The notes beneath the pieces are model-generated. The model ran no database searches and had not been told where the DNA came from. It saw only the letters and a program-made list of their open reading frames with translations. Source: Leisingera sp. ANG59 (GTDB lineage: Bacteria > Pseudomonadota > Alphaproteobacteria > Rhodobacterales > Rhodobacteraceae). Taken from it: DNA of 36,248 nucleotides. Positions 25,661-33,812 of this stretch are shown here, one piece after another. The position numbers were made by a program, and so were the translations under genes. Each line of letters opens with the position of its first letter. Position 1 is the first letter of the stretch. Location: assembly GCF_013317235.1 (NCBI RefSeq), contig NZ_WLCM01000014.1:76385-112632 (forward strand), written 5' to 3'.

Positions 25661-25824
25661 TCCGCATCCTCGCCCTCTTCGTCGCCTTCGGCGCGTTGGC
25701 TTCCTGCGCGCAATACCGCGAGCCCCAGGCCAATTGCTTCGCCTTCCGCGCCTCCTTCGATGAGGCCGAGCCCGATTGCGTCTTCACCCCCATCGGAAAC
25801 CCGGAAGACGGCATTGACGTCTAG
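25657..25824 (+). CDS. Small lipoprotein, VirB7 candidate
   Basis: A 55-residue precursor with a complete lipoprotein signal: MIRILALFVAFGALASCAQY, where LASC is the lipobox and C17 the lipidated residue. The mature part is about 39 residues with two further cysteines (NCFAF, PDCVF). VirB7 of Agrobacterium is also a short outer-membrane lipoprotein that bonds to VirB9 by a disulphide, and its gene lies within the virB operon. The location and size fit that role, but the sequence is too short to prove homology. It overlaps virB4 upstream by four bases and the next gene downstream by about eleven. Confidence 0.75.
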   Translation: MIRILALFVAFGALASCAQYREPQANCFAFRASFDEAEPDCVFTPIGNPEDGIDV

Positions 25825-26968
25825 GGTCGTCCATATCCTCCTAGCGGCTCTCCTGCCGGCAGCCGCGCTCGCCCAGGGCGTGCCCGTCAACGATTCCGGG
25901 CTGACGGCCCGCGATATCGTCGAGACCGGCGACCGGGACGCGGACCTCGCCGTCCAGCGCGACAAACTGGCGGTGAAGGAGCTCCTGACCGCGATCGAGC
26001 AGGAACAGCTCGCCGTTCTGCGCGCCATCCTCGACGCGCAGACGAGTTTCGGCGGCCAGGGCCTGCCGGGAATGGTTTCTGACCTGGAGGCCGGCAGCGG
26101 CGACGCCGAACGGTCCGCAGAGGCAGTCTACGGCTCGGGCGACGTCGATCCCAATCCGGGCGGCGCGAGCATGTTCGGGGATGCCGCGGAGAACATCGAA
26201 CAGCTGATCATCCGGGTCGCCCGGGAGACATCCGGCCTCGCGGGCGTCGGCCGGGCGGGTCTCTCGGTCGTGCAATGGCGCGCGCTCCTGCAGGCGCTGA
26301 TCTGGCAGGAGAGCCGGTTCTCCATCGGCGCGCGCTCGCCCGTCGGGGCCTTCGGCCTGACCCAGATCATGCCCGACACCGCCAGCGATCTCGGGATCAA
26401 TCCGGAATATTATGACAGCCCCTATCTTCAGGTGACGGGCGGTGCGCGCTACCTCGCGGCCCAGCTCGCCACCTTCGATGGCAACATCATCAACGCGCTT
26501 GCGGCCTATAACGCGGGTCCGGGCCGGGTGTTCGAATATGGCGGCGTGCCGCCCTTCAAGGAGACCCGGCACTACGTCACGGTCATCCCCGAACGCTACA
26601 ACCTCTACCTCGCCCGCATCGGCGGCATCGAGGCGCTCGGCACGATCGATCCCGCGCTTCTCGCCAACTCAAATCTTTCGTTCATGGGCCACGGCGCAGC
26701 TTTCTACGGCAACAATTCGCCCGCCGCGATCCGGCAGGCGGCACTGCGGATCCAGGACATCGTCACCCGGATCGGCAGCACCGAAGACCTCCAGGAGAGC
26801 ATGGCGCTCAACACCTATGCCCGCGCCGAACTGGTCCGCCTCATGGCCGCGCGCATTCGCCTCAAGGCCGCGCGGACCCGGCCCCTGAGCGCCGCCCAAC
26901 TCGCTCAAGCGGCGGCCCGCCTGGCCGAAAACGAATTCATGGAGTTCACTTTGGAGGATCTGGATTGA
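25814..26968 (+). CDS. Lytic transglycosylase inserted in a VirB5-like scaffold
   Basis: A 384-residue secreted protein. Residues 1-21 are a signal peptide ending ALAQ, then GVPVNDS and a helical region (about 28-75). The SLT domain is at about 150-265: catalytic E166 in WQESRFS, GAFGLTQIMPDTA and AYNAGPGRVFEYGGVPPF. The last 60 residues align without gaps to residues 215-274 of the next gene's VirB5-like product with 24 identities, including the terminal FMEFTL-DL. Both proteins also share AQGVPV at the mature N-terminus. So the ends look like VirB5 and the middle like a murein hydrolase. The TTG at 25814 follows GGAAGA; an ATG at 25760 would place the signal peptide too deep. It overlaps the lipoprotein gene. 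Confidence 0.85.
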   Translation: MTSRVVHILLAALLPAAALAQGVPVNDSGLTARDIVETGDRDADLAVQRDKLAVKELLTAIEQEQLAVLRAILDAQTSFGGQGLPGMVSDLEAGSGDAERSAEAVYGSGDVDPNPGGASMFGDAAENIEQLIIRVARETSGLAGVGRAGLSVVQWRALLQALIWQESRFSIGARSPVGAFGLTQIMPDTASDLGINPEYYDSPYLQVTGGARYLAAQLATFDGNIINALAAYNAGPGRVFEYGGVPPFKETRHYVTVIPERYNLYLARIGGIEALGTIDPALLANSNLSFMGHGAAFYGNNSPAAIRQAALRIQDIVTRIGSTEDLQESMALNTYARAELVRLMAARIRLKAARTRPLSAAQLAQAAARLAENEFMEFTLEDLD

Positions 26969-27795
26969 TACCCCGAATAGTTACAGCAGCAAGACCGCTT
27001 CGCACATTTGCGTTTTCCTGCGCCTTGGCCCTCAGCGCGCCATTCATGACCTCAACCCCGGTCCTCGCTCAGGGCGTGCCGGTCGTCGACACCCAGAACA
27101 TCGCCCAGAACATCCAGCAGCTCCGGCAGATGATCGAGGATGAGATCCTGCAGAACGAGCAGCTCACCCAACTCCGCGAACAGCTTGCCACGCTCACGGA
27201 CCAGCTCGCGGAGTTGCAGCGGACCTATGAGGCGCTGACCCGTCTGGCTGAACTGCCCGAGATCATCCGCACGCAGATGGAAGACGAGCTGAACGGCCTC
27301 CTCGACCAGGAGTTCGGGGATATCCTCGCCACGATTCAAGCGATCAAGACCGGGGATTTCTCCGGGCTCACCGGATCCGGCGCCGGCGAGATCGAAACCC
27401 AGATGGACCGGGTCCTGGCCGATCTCGGCTTCGACGAGGACACGCTCTCGGAGATGGCCCGGAGTGGCAACCCCGGCGCGGGCCGGGTGGCGACCATGGC
27501 CACGACCGGCGCGCTGGTCTCGGCGGCGGCGCAGAACAGCTATGAGGATGCCGGGCAGTCCCTCGAACGCGTCGACCGGCTCGTCGGCCTCATCGACGAC
27601 ATGGACGAGCTGAAAGAAAGCGTCGATCTCAACACCCGCGTCACGGCGGAGCTTGCCATCGCGCTCGTCGCCATGTGGCAGCTCGAAGCGATCCAGACCG
27701 TCGGCGACGGCACCGGCGGTGTCATCGATGCCGCCACCATCGCCGAGGAACAACGCTTCATGGAGTTCACTCTCCCGGACTTGAATGCGGACTGA
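26965..27795 (+). CDS. virB5: VirB5-family minor pilin / pilus-tip protein
   Basis: A 276-residue exported protein. The signal peptide is long (residues 1-36, ending STPVLAQ). The mature part is almost all helix: coiled-coil-like QQLRQMIEDEILQNEQLTQL then REQLATLTDQLAELQRTYEA, and a C-terminal helical part with LNTRVTAELAIALVAMWQLEA. This is the VirB5/TrbJ pattern, a minor pilin for host-cell contact. The TTG at 26965 overlaps the preceding stop and is preceded by GGAGG at seven bases. The C-terminal 60 residues resemble those of the upstream transglycosylase. Confidence 0.85.
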   Translation: MIPRIVTAARPLRTFAFSCALALSAPFMTSTPVLAQGVPVVDTQNIAQNIQQLRQMIEDEILQNEQLTQLREQLATLTDQLAELQRTYEALTRLAELPEIIRTQMEDELNGLLDQEFGDILATIQAIKTGDFSGLTGSGAGEIETQMDRVLADLGFDEDTLSEMARSGNPGAGRVATMATTGALVSAAAQNSYEDAGQSLERVDRLVGLIDDMDELKESVDLNTRVTAELAIALVAMWQLEAIQTVGDGTGGVIDAATIAEEQRFMEFTLPDLNAD

Positions 27796-27805
27796 GGACT
27801 GATTT

Positions 27806-28459
27806 TTGGACGAAGAAACGGCCATCATCGAGGAGGAACTGGTTTACGGCGCGCTGAGACGGGAACGGCTCTGGCAGCGCCTGGGCCTCCTCGGCATGGT
27901 CTTCGGCATTCTCGGCTGCCTGAGCGCGGCGGCCGTCGCCATCCTCGATGTCGACCCGCCGCCCGTGGTCGTGCCTTACGACCCGGAAACCGGCTTCGCC
28001 CTGCCCGAAGCCTCGGTCGGCGCCACCACCGTCACCGAGAACCGCGCGATCATCGAGGCGGAGGTCTTCCGCTACGTGACCGACCGCGAGGTCTACAACC
28101 AGCTTGACAACGACCTGCGCATCCGCGGCGTATTGCGCCGCTCGGATCGCGCGGCCGGGGCCTCGTTGCGCCAGATCTGGAATTCGGCGAACGCGGACTA
28201 TCCCCCGAAGGTCTATGGGCCGAACGCCCGTCTCGACGTCGAGGTCCTCAGCATCAACCTGATCGGCAGCAACCGGGCGACCGTGCGGCTCCGCAAGCGC
28301 CTGACCTCGATCCAGGGCGTTCAGGCGGGCCTCTTCACCGCGACCCTGCTCTTCGAGTTCCGCCCCGAGACCCGTCGCACAATCGACGAGGTCTGGACCA
28401 ACCCGTTCGGTTTCACCGTCGTCGAATATTCGATCCGTTCGGACAGATTGGAGAACTAG
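27806..28459 (+). CDS. virB8: VirB8-family inner-membrane scaffold protein
   Basis: A 217-residue bitopic protein with a cytoplasmic N-terminus, one membrane helix at about 26-46 (GLLGMVFGILGCLSAAAVAI) and a periplasmic NTF2-like VirB8 domain. It contains FRYVTDREVYNQ and YGPNARLDVEVLSINLIGSN, and ends NPFGFTVVEYSIRSD, all usual for VirB8. It assembles the core with VirB9 and VirB10. The start is TTG at 27806, with GAGGA upstream; no ATG is better placed. It ends directly at the virB9 GTG. Confidence 0.92.
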   Translation: MDEETAIIEEELVYGALRRERLWQRLGLLGMVFGILGCLSAAAVAILDVDPPPVVVPYDPETGFALPEASVGATTVTENRAIIEAEVFRYVTDREVYNQLDNDLRIRGVLRRSDRAAGASLRQIWNSANADYPPKVYGPNARLDVEVLSINLIGSNRATVRLRKRLTSIQGVQAGLFTATLLFEFRPETRRTIDEVWTNPFGFTVVEYSIRSDRLEN

Positions 28460-29155
28460 GTGAAGATTTGCCTCATAGCGCCCCTGTCCCTGCTGTTCTC
28501 GACCGGGCTCGCCCTTGCCGAAGCGATCCCGCGCGGCGGGCCGAATGACAGTCGCGTCCGGATCGCGACCTACCAGGAGGGTCAGGTCTACCGGCTCAGC
28601 GTCTCGCTCACCCATGTCACGACGATCGAGTTTGGGACAGGCGAGAGCATCCGTTCGATCATCGCCGGTGACACGGAAGGGTTCGAGATCGACGGCGTGC
28701 CGGGCGGGCGCGCCTTCGCGATCAAACCCGTGGCGCGCGGCGTCCATACCAACGTGACCGTCTACACCAACCGGCGGAGCTACTATTTCAACGTCAGCGA
28801 GGTCTCGAGCCCGACCTTCTATGTCGTGCAGTTCCGCTACCCTGAGGACAAACGGCGCCCGGCAAACGCCATCGCGCAGGCCGCCCCGAACTACAATTAT
28901 GGTGCCAGCGCGCGGACCGAGTTCACCCCGACCCGAGTCTGGGATGACGGCACCTTCACTTATTTCGCCTTCCCCCGGAACGCGCCGGTCCCGGCCATCT
29001 TCCGCTTTGCGGGCGGGCGCGAACGCACGGTGAACACAGGCGCCGTGGAGGACGGCGTGATCCGCGTCTCCGGCGTCAGCAGGCAATGGGTGCTGCGGCT
29101 GGGCGAGGACGTCGTCTGCATCGAGGCTGCCCCGCCTCAGGGTGGCACCTCATGA
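28460..29155 (+). CDS. virB9: VirB9-family outer-membrane-complex protein
   Basis: A 231-residue periplasmic protein of the VirB9/TrbG family. The signal peptide is about residues 1-20 (KICLIAPLSLLFSTGLALAE). The N-terminal beta domain has YQEGQVYRLSVSLTHVTTIE and the C-terminal domain has PTRVWDDGTFTYFAFPRNAP, the family's most conserved segment. It forms the outer ring of the T4SS core with VirB10 and probably the small lipoprotein. It begins with GTG immediately after the virB8 stop, with GGAG upstream, and overlaps virB10 by ATGA. Confidence 0.94.
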   Translation: MKICLIAPLSLLFSTGLALAEAIPRGGPNDSRVRIATYQEGQVYRLSVSLTHVTTIEFGTGESIRSIIAGDTEGFEIDGVPGGRAFAIKPVARGVHTNVTVYTNRRSYYFNVSEVSSPTFYVVQFRYPEDKRRPANAIAQAAPNYNYGASARTEFTPTRVWDDGTFTYFAFPRNAPVPAIFRFAGGRERTVNTGAVEDGVIRVSGVSRQWVLRLGEDVVCIEAAPPQGGTS

Positions 29156-30546
29156 GCGACGACACAAACCCCGATCTCGAACGGCGTCTGGCGGCCCTCG
29201 AACAAGGCAACAGGCGCCCGGGCGCATCCACAAGGCGGCGGTCCCCGCTCCTCGCATTCCTGATGATGGGCCTCATCCTCGCGGGCGGCCTGGTGCTCTA
29301 CCTGTTCTCGCAGCCGGAAGACGAGGTCGCCCTGCCGACGGCCACCCCGGACGAGTTCCAGCTCGAGGGCGACGGCTTCGGAGAGATCGAACCCTTCGTG
29401 CCGCCCCCCGCCCCAGACCCGGAAATCGTCCTCGTCGAACCTGCACCGTCCGAACCCAATGCCGAACTCCTCGCACAAATCGAAGCCTTGCAGGCCCAGA
29501 TCGAGGAGCTGAAGAACGCGCCGGAGCCCGTCGTCGAGGGGGACAGCGCCGCGGCTGAGGCGATCGAGGCGCTGACCGCACGGATCGCCGCCCTACAGGA
29601 CGCCTCCGAGAATGCTCAGGAACAATTCCAGGCCGAACTCGCCAAACGAGATCGGGAGCTGCAACAGCTGCGTATGGACCTGGACCTCGCGCGGCTGGAG
29701 GCCAACAAGCCGACACCCGCCCCGCTCGGACCCACCGACGAAGAGTTGCGCGCCCGCGAAGAAGAGCGGCTGCGGCTCGAAGAAGAGGCGCGGCGGCTGG
29801 CCGAGCTGCAACGCCGGGCCGAGGAGGAGCGTGCCTTCCAGAAACGGCGGATTTCCTCCCCCGTCATCGCCTTCGGCGGAACGGGCGGCGCCAATGCGGG
29901 CGAGACAGAACTTACCGAACGCAGCTTCGGCGAGGTGACGGATTTCGTGCTGAACGGCGCGTTGCCGAGCACCATCACACAAGCCGAAGTCATCGCCAAC
30001 CCCTCAAACACCGTCATCCAGGGCACAATGATCCAGGCCGTGATGGAGACCGCACTCGACAGTTCGCTCCCCGGGCAGACCCGTGCCATCATCTCCGAAG
30101 ACGTCTTCAGCTATGACGGCTCACGGCTCCTGATCCCGCGCGGCTCGCGCCTGATCGGACGCTATCGTTCCGGTATCGAGATCGCGCAGCGCCGGGTCAC
30201 CATCGCCTGGGACCGGATCGTCCTGCCCAACAACCAGACCGTCCAGATCAGCGCCTTCGGGGGAGACGCGTTGGGCCGTTCGGGTGTCACCGGCTTCGTA
30301 GATACCCGCTTTGACGAGCGGTTCGGTTCCGCCGCACTGATTTCGATCATTTCGGCCGCCCCGAGTGTGGCCGCCGCCCAGGTAGAGGATGAGACCGCCG
30401 CAGACGTACTTGAAGATGTGGGCGATGACTTGGCGGACGCGACCGACAGTGTGATCGGCGACTACCTCTCCATCGGTCCCGTTATCTACGTCGATCAGGG
30501 CGCGCGCGTCACCGTGATGGTCGACCGGGATCTGGAGATTTTCTGA
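29152..30546 (+). CDS. virB10: VirB10/TrbI-family core-complex protein
   Basis: A 464-residue protein that spans both membranes. A short cytoplasmic N-terminus is followed by a membrane helix at about 33-52 (LLAFLMMGLILAGGLVLYLF), a proline/acidic linker, a long charged coiled-coil region (about 105-245, many E, A, L and R) and the C-terminal TrbI barrel (about 270-460) with LIPRGSRLIGRYRSGIEIAQ and SGVTGFVDTRFDERFG. The ATG at 29152 overlaps the virB9 stop; upstream starts in the frame are spurious. It senses ATP use by the inner-membrane ATPases and gates the channel. Confidence 0.95.
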   Translation: MSDDTNPDLERRLAALEQGNRRPGASTRRRSPLLAFLMMGLILAGGLVLYLFSQPEDEVALPTATPDEFQLEGDGFGEIEPFVPPPAPDPEIVLVEPAPSEPNAELLAQIEALQAQIEELKNAPEPVVEGDSAAAEAIEALTARIAALQDASENAQEQFQAELAKRDRELQQLRMDLDLARLEANKPTPAPLGPTDEELRAREEERLRLEEEARRLAELQRRAEEERAFQKRRISSPVIAFGGTGGANAGETELTERSFGEVTDFVLNGALPSTITQAEVIANPSNTVIQGTMIQAVMETALDSSLPGQTRAIISEDVFSYDGSRLLIPRGSRLIGRYRSGIEIAQRRVTIAWDRIVLPNNQTVQISAFGGDALGRSGVTGFVDTRFDERFGSAALISIISAAPSVAAAQVEDETAADVLEDVGDDLADATDSVIGDYLSIGPVIYVDQGARVTVMVDRDLEIF

Positions 30547-30547
30547 G

Positions 30548-31546
30548 ATGACGCTCTCCTACCTCCAGACCTCGCTCGATAAGCTGAAGGACGCCGCCCG
30601 CGATGACGTGATCGAGATATGCATCAACCCGGATGGCTCTTGCTGGGGTGAGTTCCAGGGGGACCACTTCATGCGGGCACTGGATCAGCGACTGTCGGTT
30701 ACGGAGGTGCGCGATCTTGGCAACCAGATCGCCTCCTCAGCCAACACGACAATGAGCAAGGACAAGCCCATCGTCTCGGTCTCGATCACCTATCGCGACC
30801 GCCCCATCCGCGCCCAGGTCGTGACCCCGCCTGCCGTGCTCTCCGGCATGTCGATCTCGCTCAGGTTCTTCTCGAGCCTGCCGCTGGACCAGATCGAGCT
30901 ACGTTTCCTCTATGGCGAAGAGCGCAAGCTCGAGGAGTTGCGACAGGAGAAAAACCGCGTGCTGCGCGAGGTCGTCGCCGCCGGCGACATCTACGCGGCC
31001 ATCCGCTTCTGCGTCGAGAACAAGCTCAACATGATCGTCTCCGGCGGCACCTCGACCGGCAAGACCGTCGCGGCTCGGAAAATCCTCTCCTACGTTCCCG
31101 ATGAGGAACGGATCGTCACCATCGAGGAAGCCGCAGAGTTGCTCCCGGCCCAGCCGAACGCGGTGACCCTGATCGCCAACCGCGATGCGGAGTTCCAATC
31201 CGCCGATGTGCTTCTGACCACGACGCTGCGCATGAGGCCCGACCGGATCATTCTCGGCGAAGTCCGCGGTAAGGAGGCCATGACTTTCCTCGAGGCGATC
31301 AACACCGGCCATGGCGGTTCGATGACAACCCTCCATGCCGAAACCCCGCAGCTCGCCGTCCAGCGTCTCGCCATCGCCGCGCTCAAGACCGAGATCCCGA
31401 TGACCTATCAAGACATGGTCCAATACATCGAAAGCTCGATCGACGTGATCATCCAGGCGGGCCGCGAAGACGGCCAACGCGGCATCACCGAATTCTATCT
31501 CCCCGGAACCGATCTCAGCGGAGGCATGACCCATGAAGAAGTTTGA
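30548..31546 (+). CDS. virB11: VirB11-family secretion ATPase
   Basis: A 332-residue hexameric traffic ATPase. The N-terminal domain ends near 130. Walker A is GGTSTGKT at 166-173 with K172, the Asp box is RIVTIEEAAELLP, Walker B is the region MRPDRIILGEVRGKEAM, and the His box is GHGGSMTTLHAETP. All are intact. It switches the system between pilus building and transfer. It begins one base after the virB10 stop, and its 3' end overlaps the next small gene by 14 bases. Confidence 0.95.
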   Translation: MTLSYLQTSLDKLKDAARDDVIEICINPDGSCWGEFQGDHFMRALDQRLSVTEVRDLGNQIASSANTTMSKDKPIVSVSITYRDRPIRAQVVTPPAVLSGMSISLRFFSSLPLDQIELRFLYGEERKLEELRQEKNRVLREVVAAGDIYAAIRFCVENKLNMIVSGGTSTGKTVAARKILSYVPDEERIVTIEEAAELLPAQPNAVTLIANRDAEFQSADVLLTTTLRMRPDRIILGEVRGKEAMTFLEAINTGHGGSMTTLHAETPQLAVQRLAIAALKTEIPMTYQDMVQYIESSIDVIIQAGREDGQRGITEFYLPGTDLSGGMTHEEV

Positions 31547-31724
31547 ATACGACATCTTGTTCTGCAAGGTGAAGAAGCAGAAGGACTATGAAGAGATGCG
31601 GCGCGCCCTGAACGAGCGAGGTGCCGAAGGCTGGGAGGTGATCTCCGCCGAGGCGGGCGATTATGGCTATACCGCGTTCCTCAAACGCGAGGTCATGGAC
31701 CGACCGGCGGAGTCGGTGACATGA
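31533..31724 (+). CDS. DUF4177-like small protein
   Basis: A 63-residue cytoplasmic protein. The pattern MKKFEYDILFCKVKK, then ALNERGAEGWEVISAEAGDY and YTAFLKR, matches the general layout of DUF4177-type proteins (beta strand, helix with ALNxxGxEGWE, beta strands). The function of that family is not known. It overlaps virB11 upstream and the next secreted-protein gene (ATGA) downstream, so it is part of the operon. Its ATG at 31533 lies within virB11. Confidence 0.8.
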   Translation: MKKFEYDILFCKVKKQKDYEEMRRALNERGAEGWEVISAEAGDYGYTAFLKREVMDRPAESVT

Positions 31725-32125
31725 AACGCACGACCTCTCTCGTCTGCCTATTTCTTCTTTTGACGGGCACCATTGCATCGGCCAAACGCGACTTGGTCCC
31801 GACGCTCGATAATCAACCCGATGTCTGCCCCGATCAGCCGCCCGAGCCGGAGTGGATGCGGAACACCGAAGCGCGCGATGCCCACAAACGGCTCCTGGTC
31901 CAGCAAATCTACCGGTTTCAGAGCATGGAACGCATCGTCGACGCGCAGAGCTGCACATGCGTCACCCGGTATCCGTCTTGGGAGGCCGCCGAAGCGGTCT
32001 ATTTTGATCGCTATTCCGCAGCTGACTATTGGAGCGTGGTCGAGGCGACGTCAGACTATCGCCGACAGGCGAACGATCTCCGAAAGCAGGCCATGCCGAT
32101 CTGCGAAGCGGCCGGCAACTGGTAG
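31721..32125 (+). CDS. Small secreted protein between VirB11 and VirB6
   Basis: A 134-residue protein of unknown function with a Sec signal peptide (about 1-21, LVCLFLLLTGTIASA). The mature protein is polar and mostly helical, with four cysteines (DVCPD, SCTC, PICEA) suited to disulphides and no lipobox. It starts in an ATGA overlap with the DUF4177-like gene and ends six bases before virB6. In some conjugative systems, small periplasmic proteins next to virB6 serve as entry-exclusion or assembly factors. That is a possibility here and nothing more. Confidence 0.75.
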   Translation: MKRTTSLVCLFLLLTGTIASAKRDLVPTLDNQPDVCPDQPPEPEWMRNTEARDAHKRLLVQQIYRFQSMERIVDAQSCTCVTRYPSWEAAEAVYFDRYSAADYWSVVEATSDYRRQANDLRKQAMPICEAAGNW

Positions 32126-32131
32126 CGGGGC

Positions 32132-33211
32132 ATGAGCGTCGTCGCGTATTTCGTGGAAACCGCCGAAGGCTATCTGGACTCGGCAGCGGAAACCCAGTTC
32201 GGGGCCGTGGCCGCCACGGTCGGAACGATGCTGGTCCTTGGAACGACGCTCGTGGTCATCCTCGTCTGTCTCAACATGATCTACCAATACCGGTCCATGG
32301 ACGGCCGGACCGCCTTCTGGCTCGCCGTGAAGATCGGCTTGATTGGCATATTCGCGACCAACTGGATCCAGTTCAACGCACTCGCATCCGCCATCCTGAA
32401 CGGAATAGACAGCATCGCAGGATCGCTGGTCGCGTCGGTCGGCGGCGGGACGCCAGGACCGTCAGGGACCTTCGCCGAAGAGTTCGATCAGCTGATAGCC
32501 GCGCTTGGGGATTACTTGAACGCTGCGGGGTCCGAGTTGAACTGGATGGCTGGCGCGCTTCTCGACACGCTCGGCGTTCTCCTGCTCTCGATCCTCGGAG
32601 GGCTGGCGGCCTTCATTGTCGTCGCCTCCAGGCTCATGATCACGCTTTTGATCGGGATCGCTCCGGTGATGATCTTCCTGACCCTCTTCGAGGTGACCAA
32701 GGATTATTTCGCACGCTGGCTCTCGGCGCTGATCTCCTTCGCGATCTACCCCATCGTCATCGCCGGCGTTTTCGCGACCATCACCGGAGTCTCGCGCGCA
32801 TTGCTCGCCGAACTTGGTGATCCGGAGGGGGCTTCGAACATCGGCGCCCTCCTGCCTTTCTTCATGATGGTCCTCATGGCCAAGGGGTTCATCATCGCCA
32901 CCCCGTTTATCGTCCGATCGGTCTCCGGAAACATCATGATGCCTGCGCTCTCGGCAGGCTTTGGCGGAAGCTACGCCTTCGCCCGGGGCCTGGCAGGCAG
33001 CCAGCAGGTTTACAACCGATACGCCATCGGAGGCGCGACTGGTGCCGAATATGCCGCTCTTCGGGCCAGGCAGTTTCTCGGCGTTCAGGCGCTCCCGACC
33101 CGCCCTAATGCCGCGGGTGGCGCGCCGGCTGCACCTTCAGACAACTCATCCGGCACCGGTGCCCGCATGCTTGCGCAACTGGCACGGCTGAGCAGGTTGG
33201 GCAGACGGTAG
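32132..33211 (+). CDS. virB6: VirB6/TrbL-family polytopic membrane protein
   Basis: A 359-residue inner-membrane channel component with about six hydrophobic helices and the VirB6 core FIVVASRLMITLLIGIAPVM followed by FLTLFEVTKDYFARWLSALI. A central periplasmic loop (about 90-130) is rich in glycine and alanine. The C-terminal 60 residues are polar, with a proline/alanine-rich tail. It is at the end of the operon rather than between virB5 and virB8 as in Agrobacterium. GGGGC lies just upstream of the ATG. Confidence 0.92.
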   Translation: MSVVAYFVETAEGYLDSAAETQFGAVAATVGTMLVLGTTLVVILVCLNMIYQYRSMDGRTAFWLAVKIGLIGIFATNWIQFNALASAILNGIDSIAGSLVASVGGGTPGPSGTFAEEFDQLIAALGDYLNAAGSELNWMAGALLDTLGVLLLSILGGLAAFIVVASRLMITLLIGIAPVMIFLTLFEVTKDYFARWLSALISFAIYPIVIAGVFATITGVSRALLAELGDPEGASNIGALLPFFMMVLMAKGFIIATPFIVRSVSGNIMMPALSAGFGGSYAFARGLAGSQQVYNRYAIGGATGAEYAALRARQFLGVQALPTRPNAAGGAPAAPSDNSSGTGARMLAQLARLSRLGRR

Positions 33212-33542
33212 CGCAGACTGGACGAGGCAGGTCTACCCGGAACAGGCTGTCCGCGGACAAAATCTTTGCTGCCTGCTGGGATCATGACAAACAGCATGAA
33301 TGGTTTTGCGTTGGTGGCATCGTGCCGCGTCTGGGGACGCCACTCTGCTATAGGATCAGGCGCTACGGCATCAGCGCCGGTGTTGCTGTCTGGGACGTCC
33401 GTCCTGTATCCCGTTCTCAGATCAAAGCATTTGACGGCAAGCTTCCTATGGGAAATTGCCGGTAGCGGGCAGTAAATTGCAGCGATGTTCTCGTTGAATT
33501 TTAACTTGTCACTTGACAATTTAAGAGAGTGGAGTATCTAAG
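33212..33542. other. Gene-free spacer between virB6 and the HicA-like gene
   Basis: About 330 bases with no supportable gene; short frames on both strands lack ribosome sites. It holds a 12-base perfect palindrome TGTCCGCGGACA at 33248-33259, a GGCGCT/AGCGCC pair at 33359-33378, and near its right end an AT-rich block with the operator described at 33501. It probably holds the end of the vir transcript and the promoter of the next unit. Confidence 0.6.
33501..33524. promoter_or_regulatory. Palindromic operator upstream of the HicA-like/HTH pair
   Basis: TTGTCA and TGACAA (33506-33519) are a perfect six-base inverted repeat with a CT spacer. With TTAAC on the left and TTTAA on the right the symmetry extends to eleven bases per arm with one mismatch. 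It contains a TTGACA that could be a -35 box and lies about 20 bases before the GTG start. It is a likely autoregulatory site for the HTH protein of the pair. Confidence 0.6.
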
Positions 33543-33812
33543 GTGCCAAGGAAGAAGCACACAGCAAAGGAAATCGAGGCTGTCATCCAGGAGCTCGAAG
33601 AGTTGGGGTGGGACCTTATTGAGGGCAAGGGGCACGCGTGGGGAATCCTCCGATGCCCGGCCAACGATAAGGATTGCCGCTGTGGCGAGTTTTGTCAGAT
33701 GTCTGTCTGGTCGACCCCGAAGAACCCGCAGCAGTTCGCGAAAAGGATCCGACAGAAGGCTCTGGCCTGCGTGAAGCTTCAGAAGAACGACGAAGGTAAT
33801 GCCAATGGCTGA
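33543..33812 (+). CDS. HicA-like small protein, candidate toxin
   Basis: An 89-residue basic protein. The predicted order is helix (KEIEAVIQELEELGW), three strands (DLIEGKGHAWGILRCPAN, then EFCQMSVWST) and helix (NPQQFAKRIRQKALAC). This matches the dsRBD-like fold of HicA mRNA interferases, which have a small N-terminal helix, a G-x-H motif in the second strand and a C-terminal helix. H31 in GKGHAW is in the right place. Unlike usual HicA, it carries five cysteines (C38, C45, C47, C51, C76), three of them clustered as CRCGEFC. The GTG start at 33543 follows GGAG by eight bases. Its end overlaps the HTH gene, the toxin-first order of hicAB. Homology is inferred from pattern only. Confidence 0.75.
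   Translation: MPRKKHTAKEIEAVIQELEELGWDLIEGKGHAWGILRCPANDKDCRCGEFCQMSVWSTPKNPQQFAKRIRQKALACVKLQKNDEGNANG

Noticed and set aside
33248-33259. Twelve-base palindrome TGTCCGCGGACA after virB6, followed by AAAATCTTT
   Set aside because: With no unpaired loop the RNA hairpin would lose several pairs, and there is no true T-tract. It is not convincing as a terminator, and such palindromes are common in GC-rich DNA.
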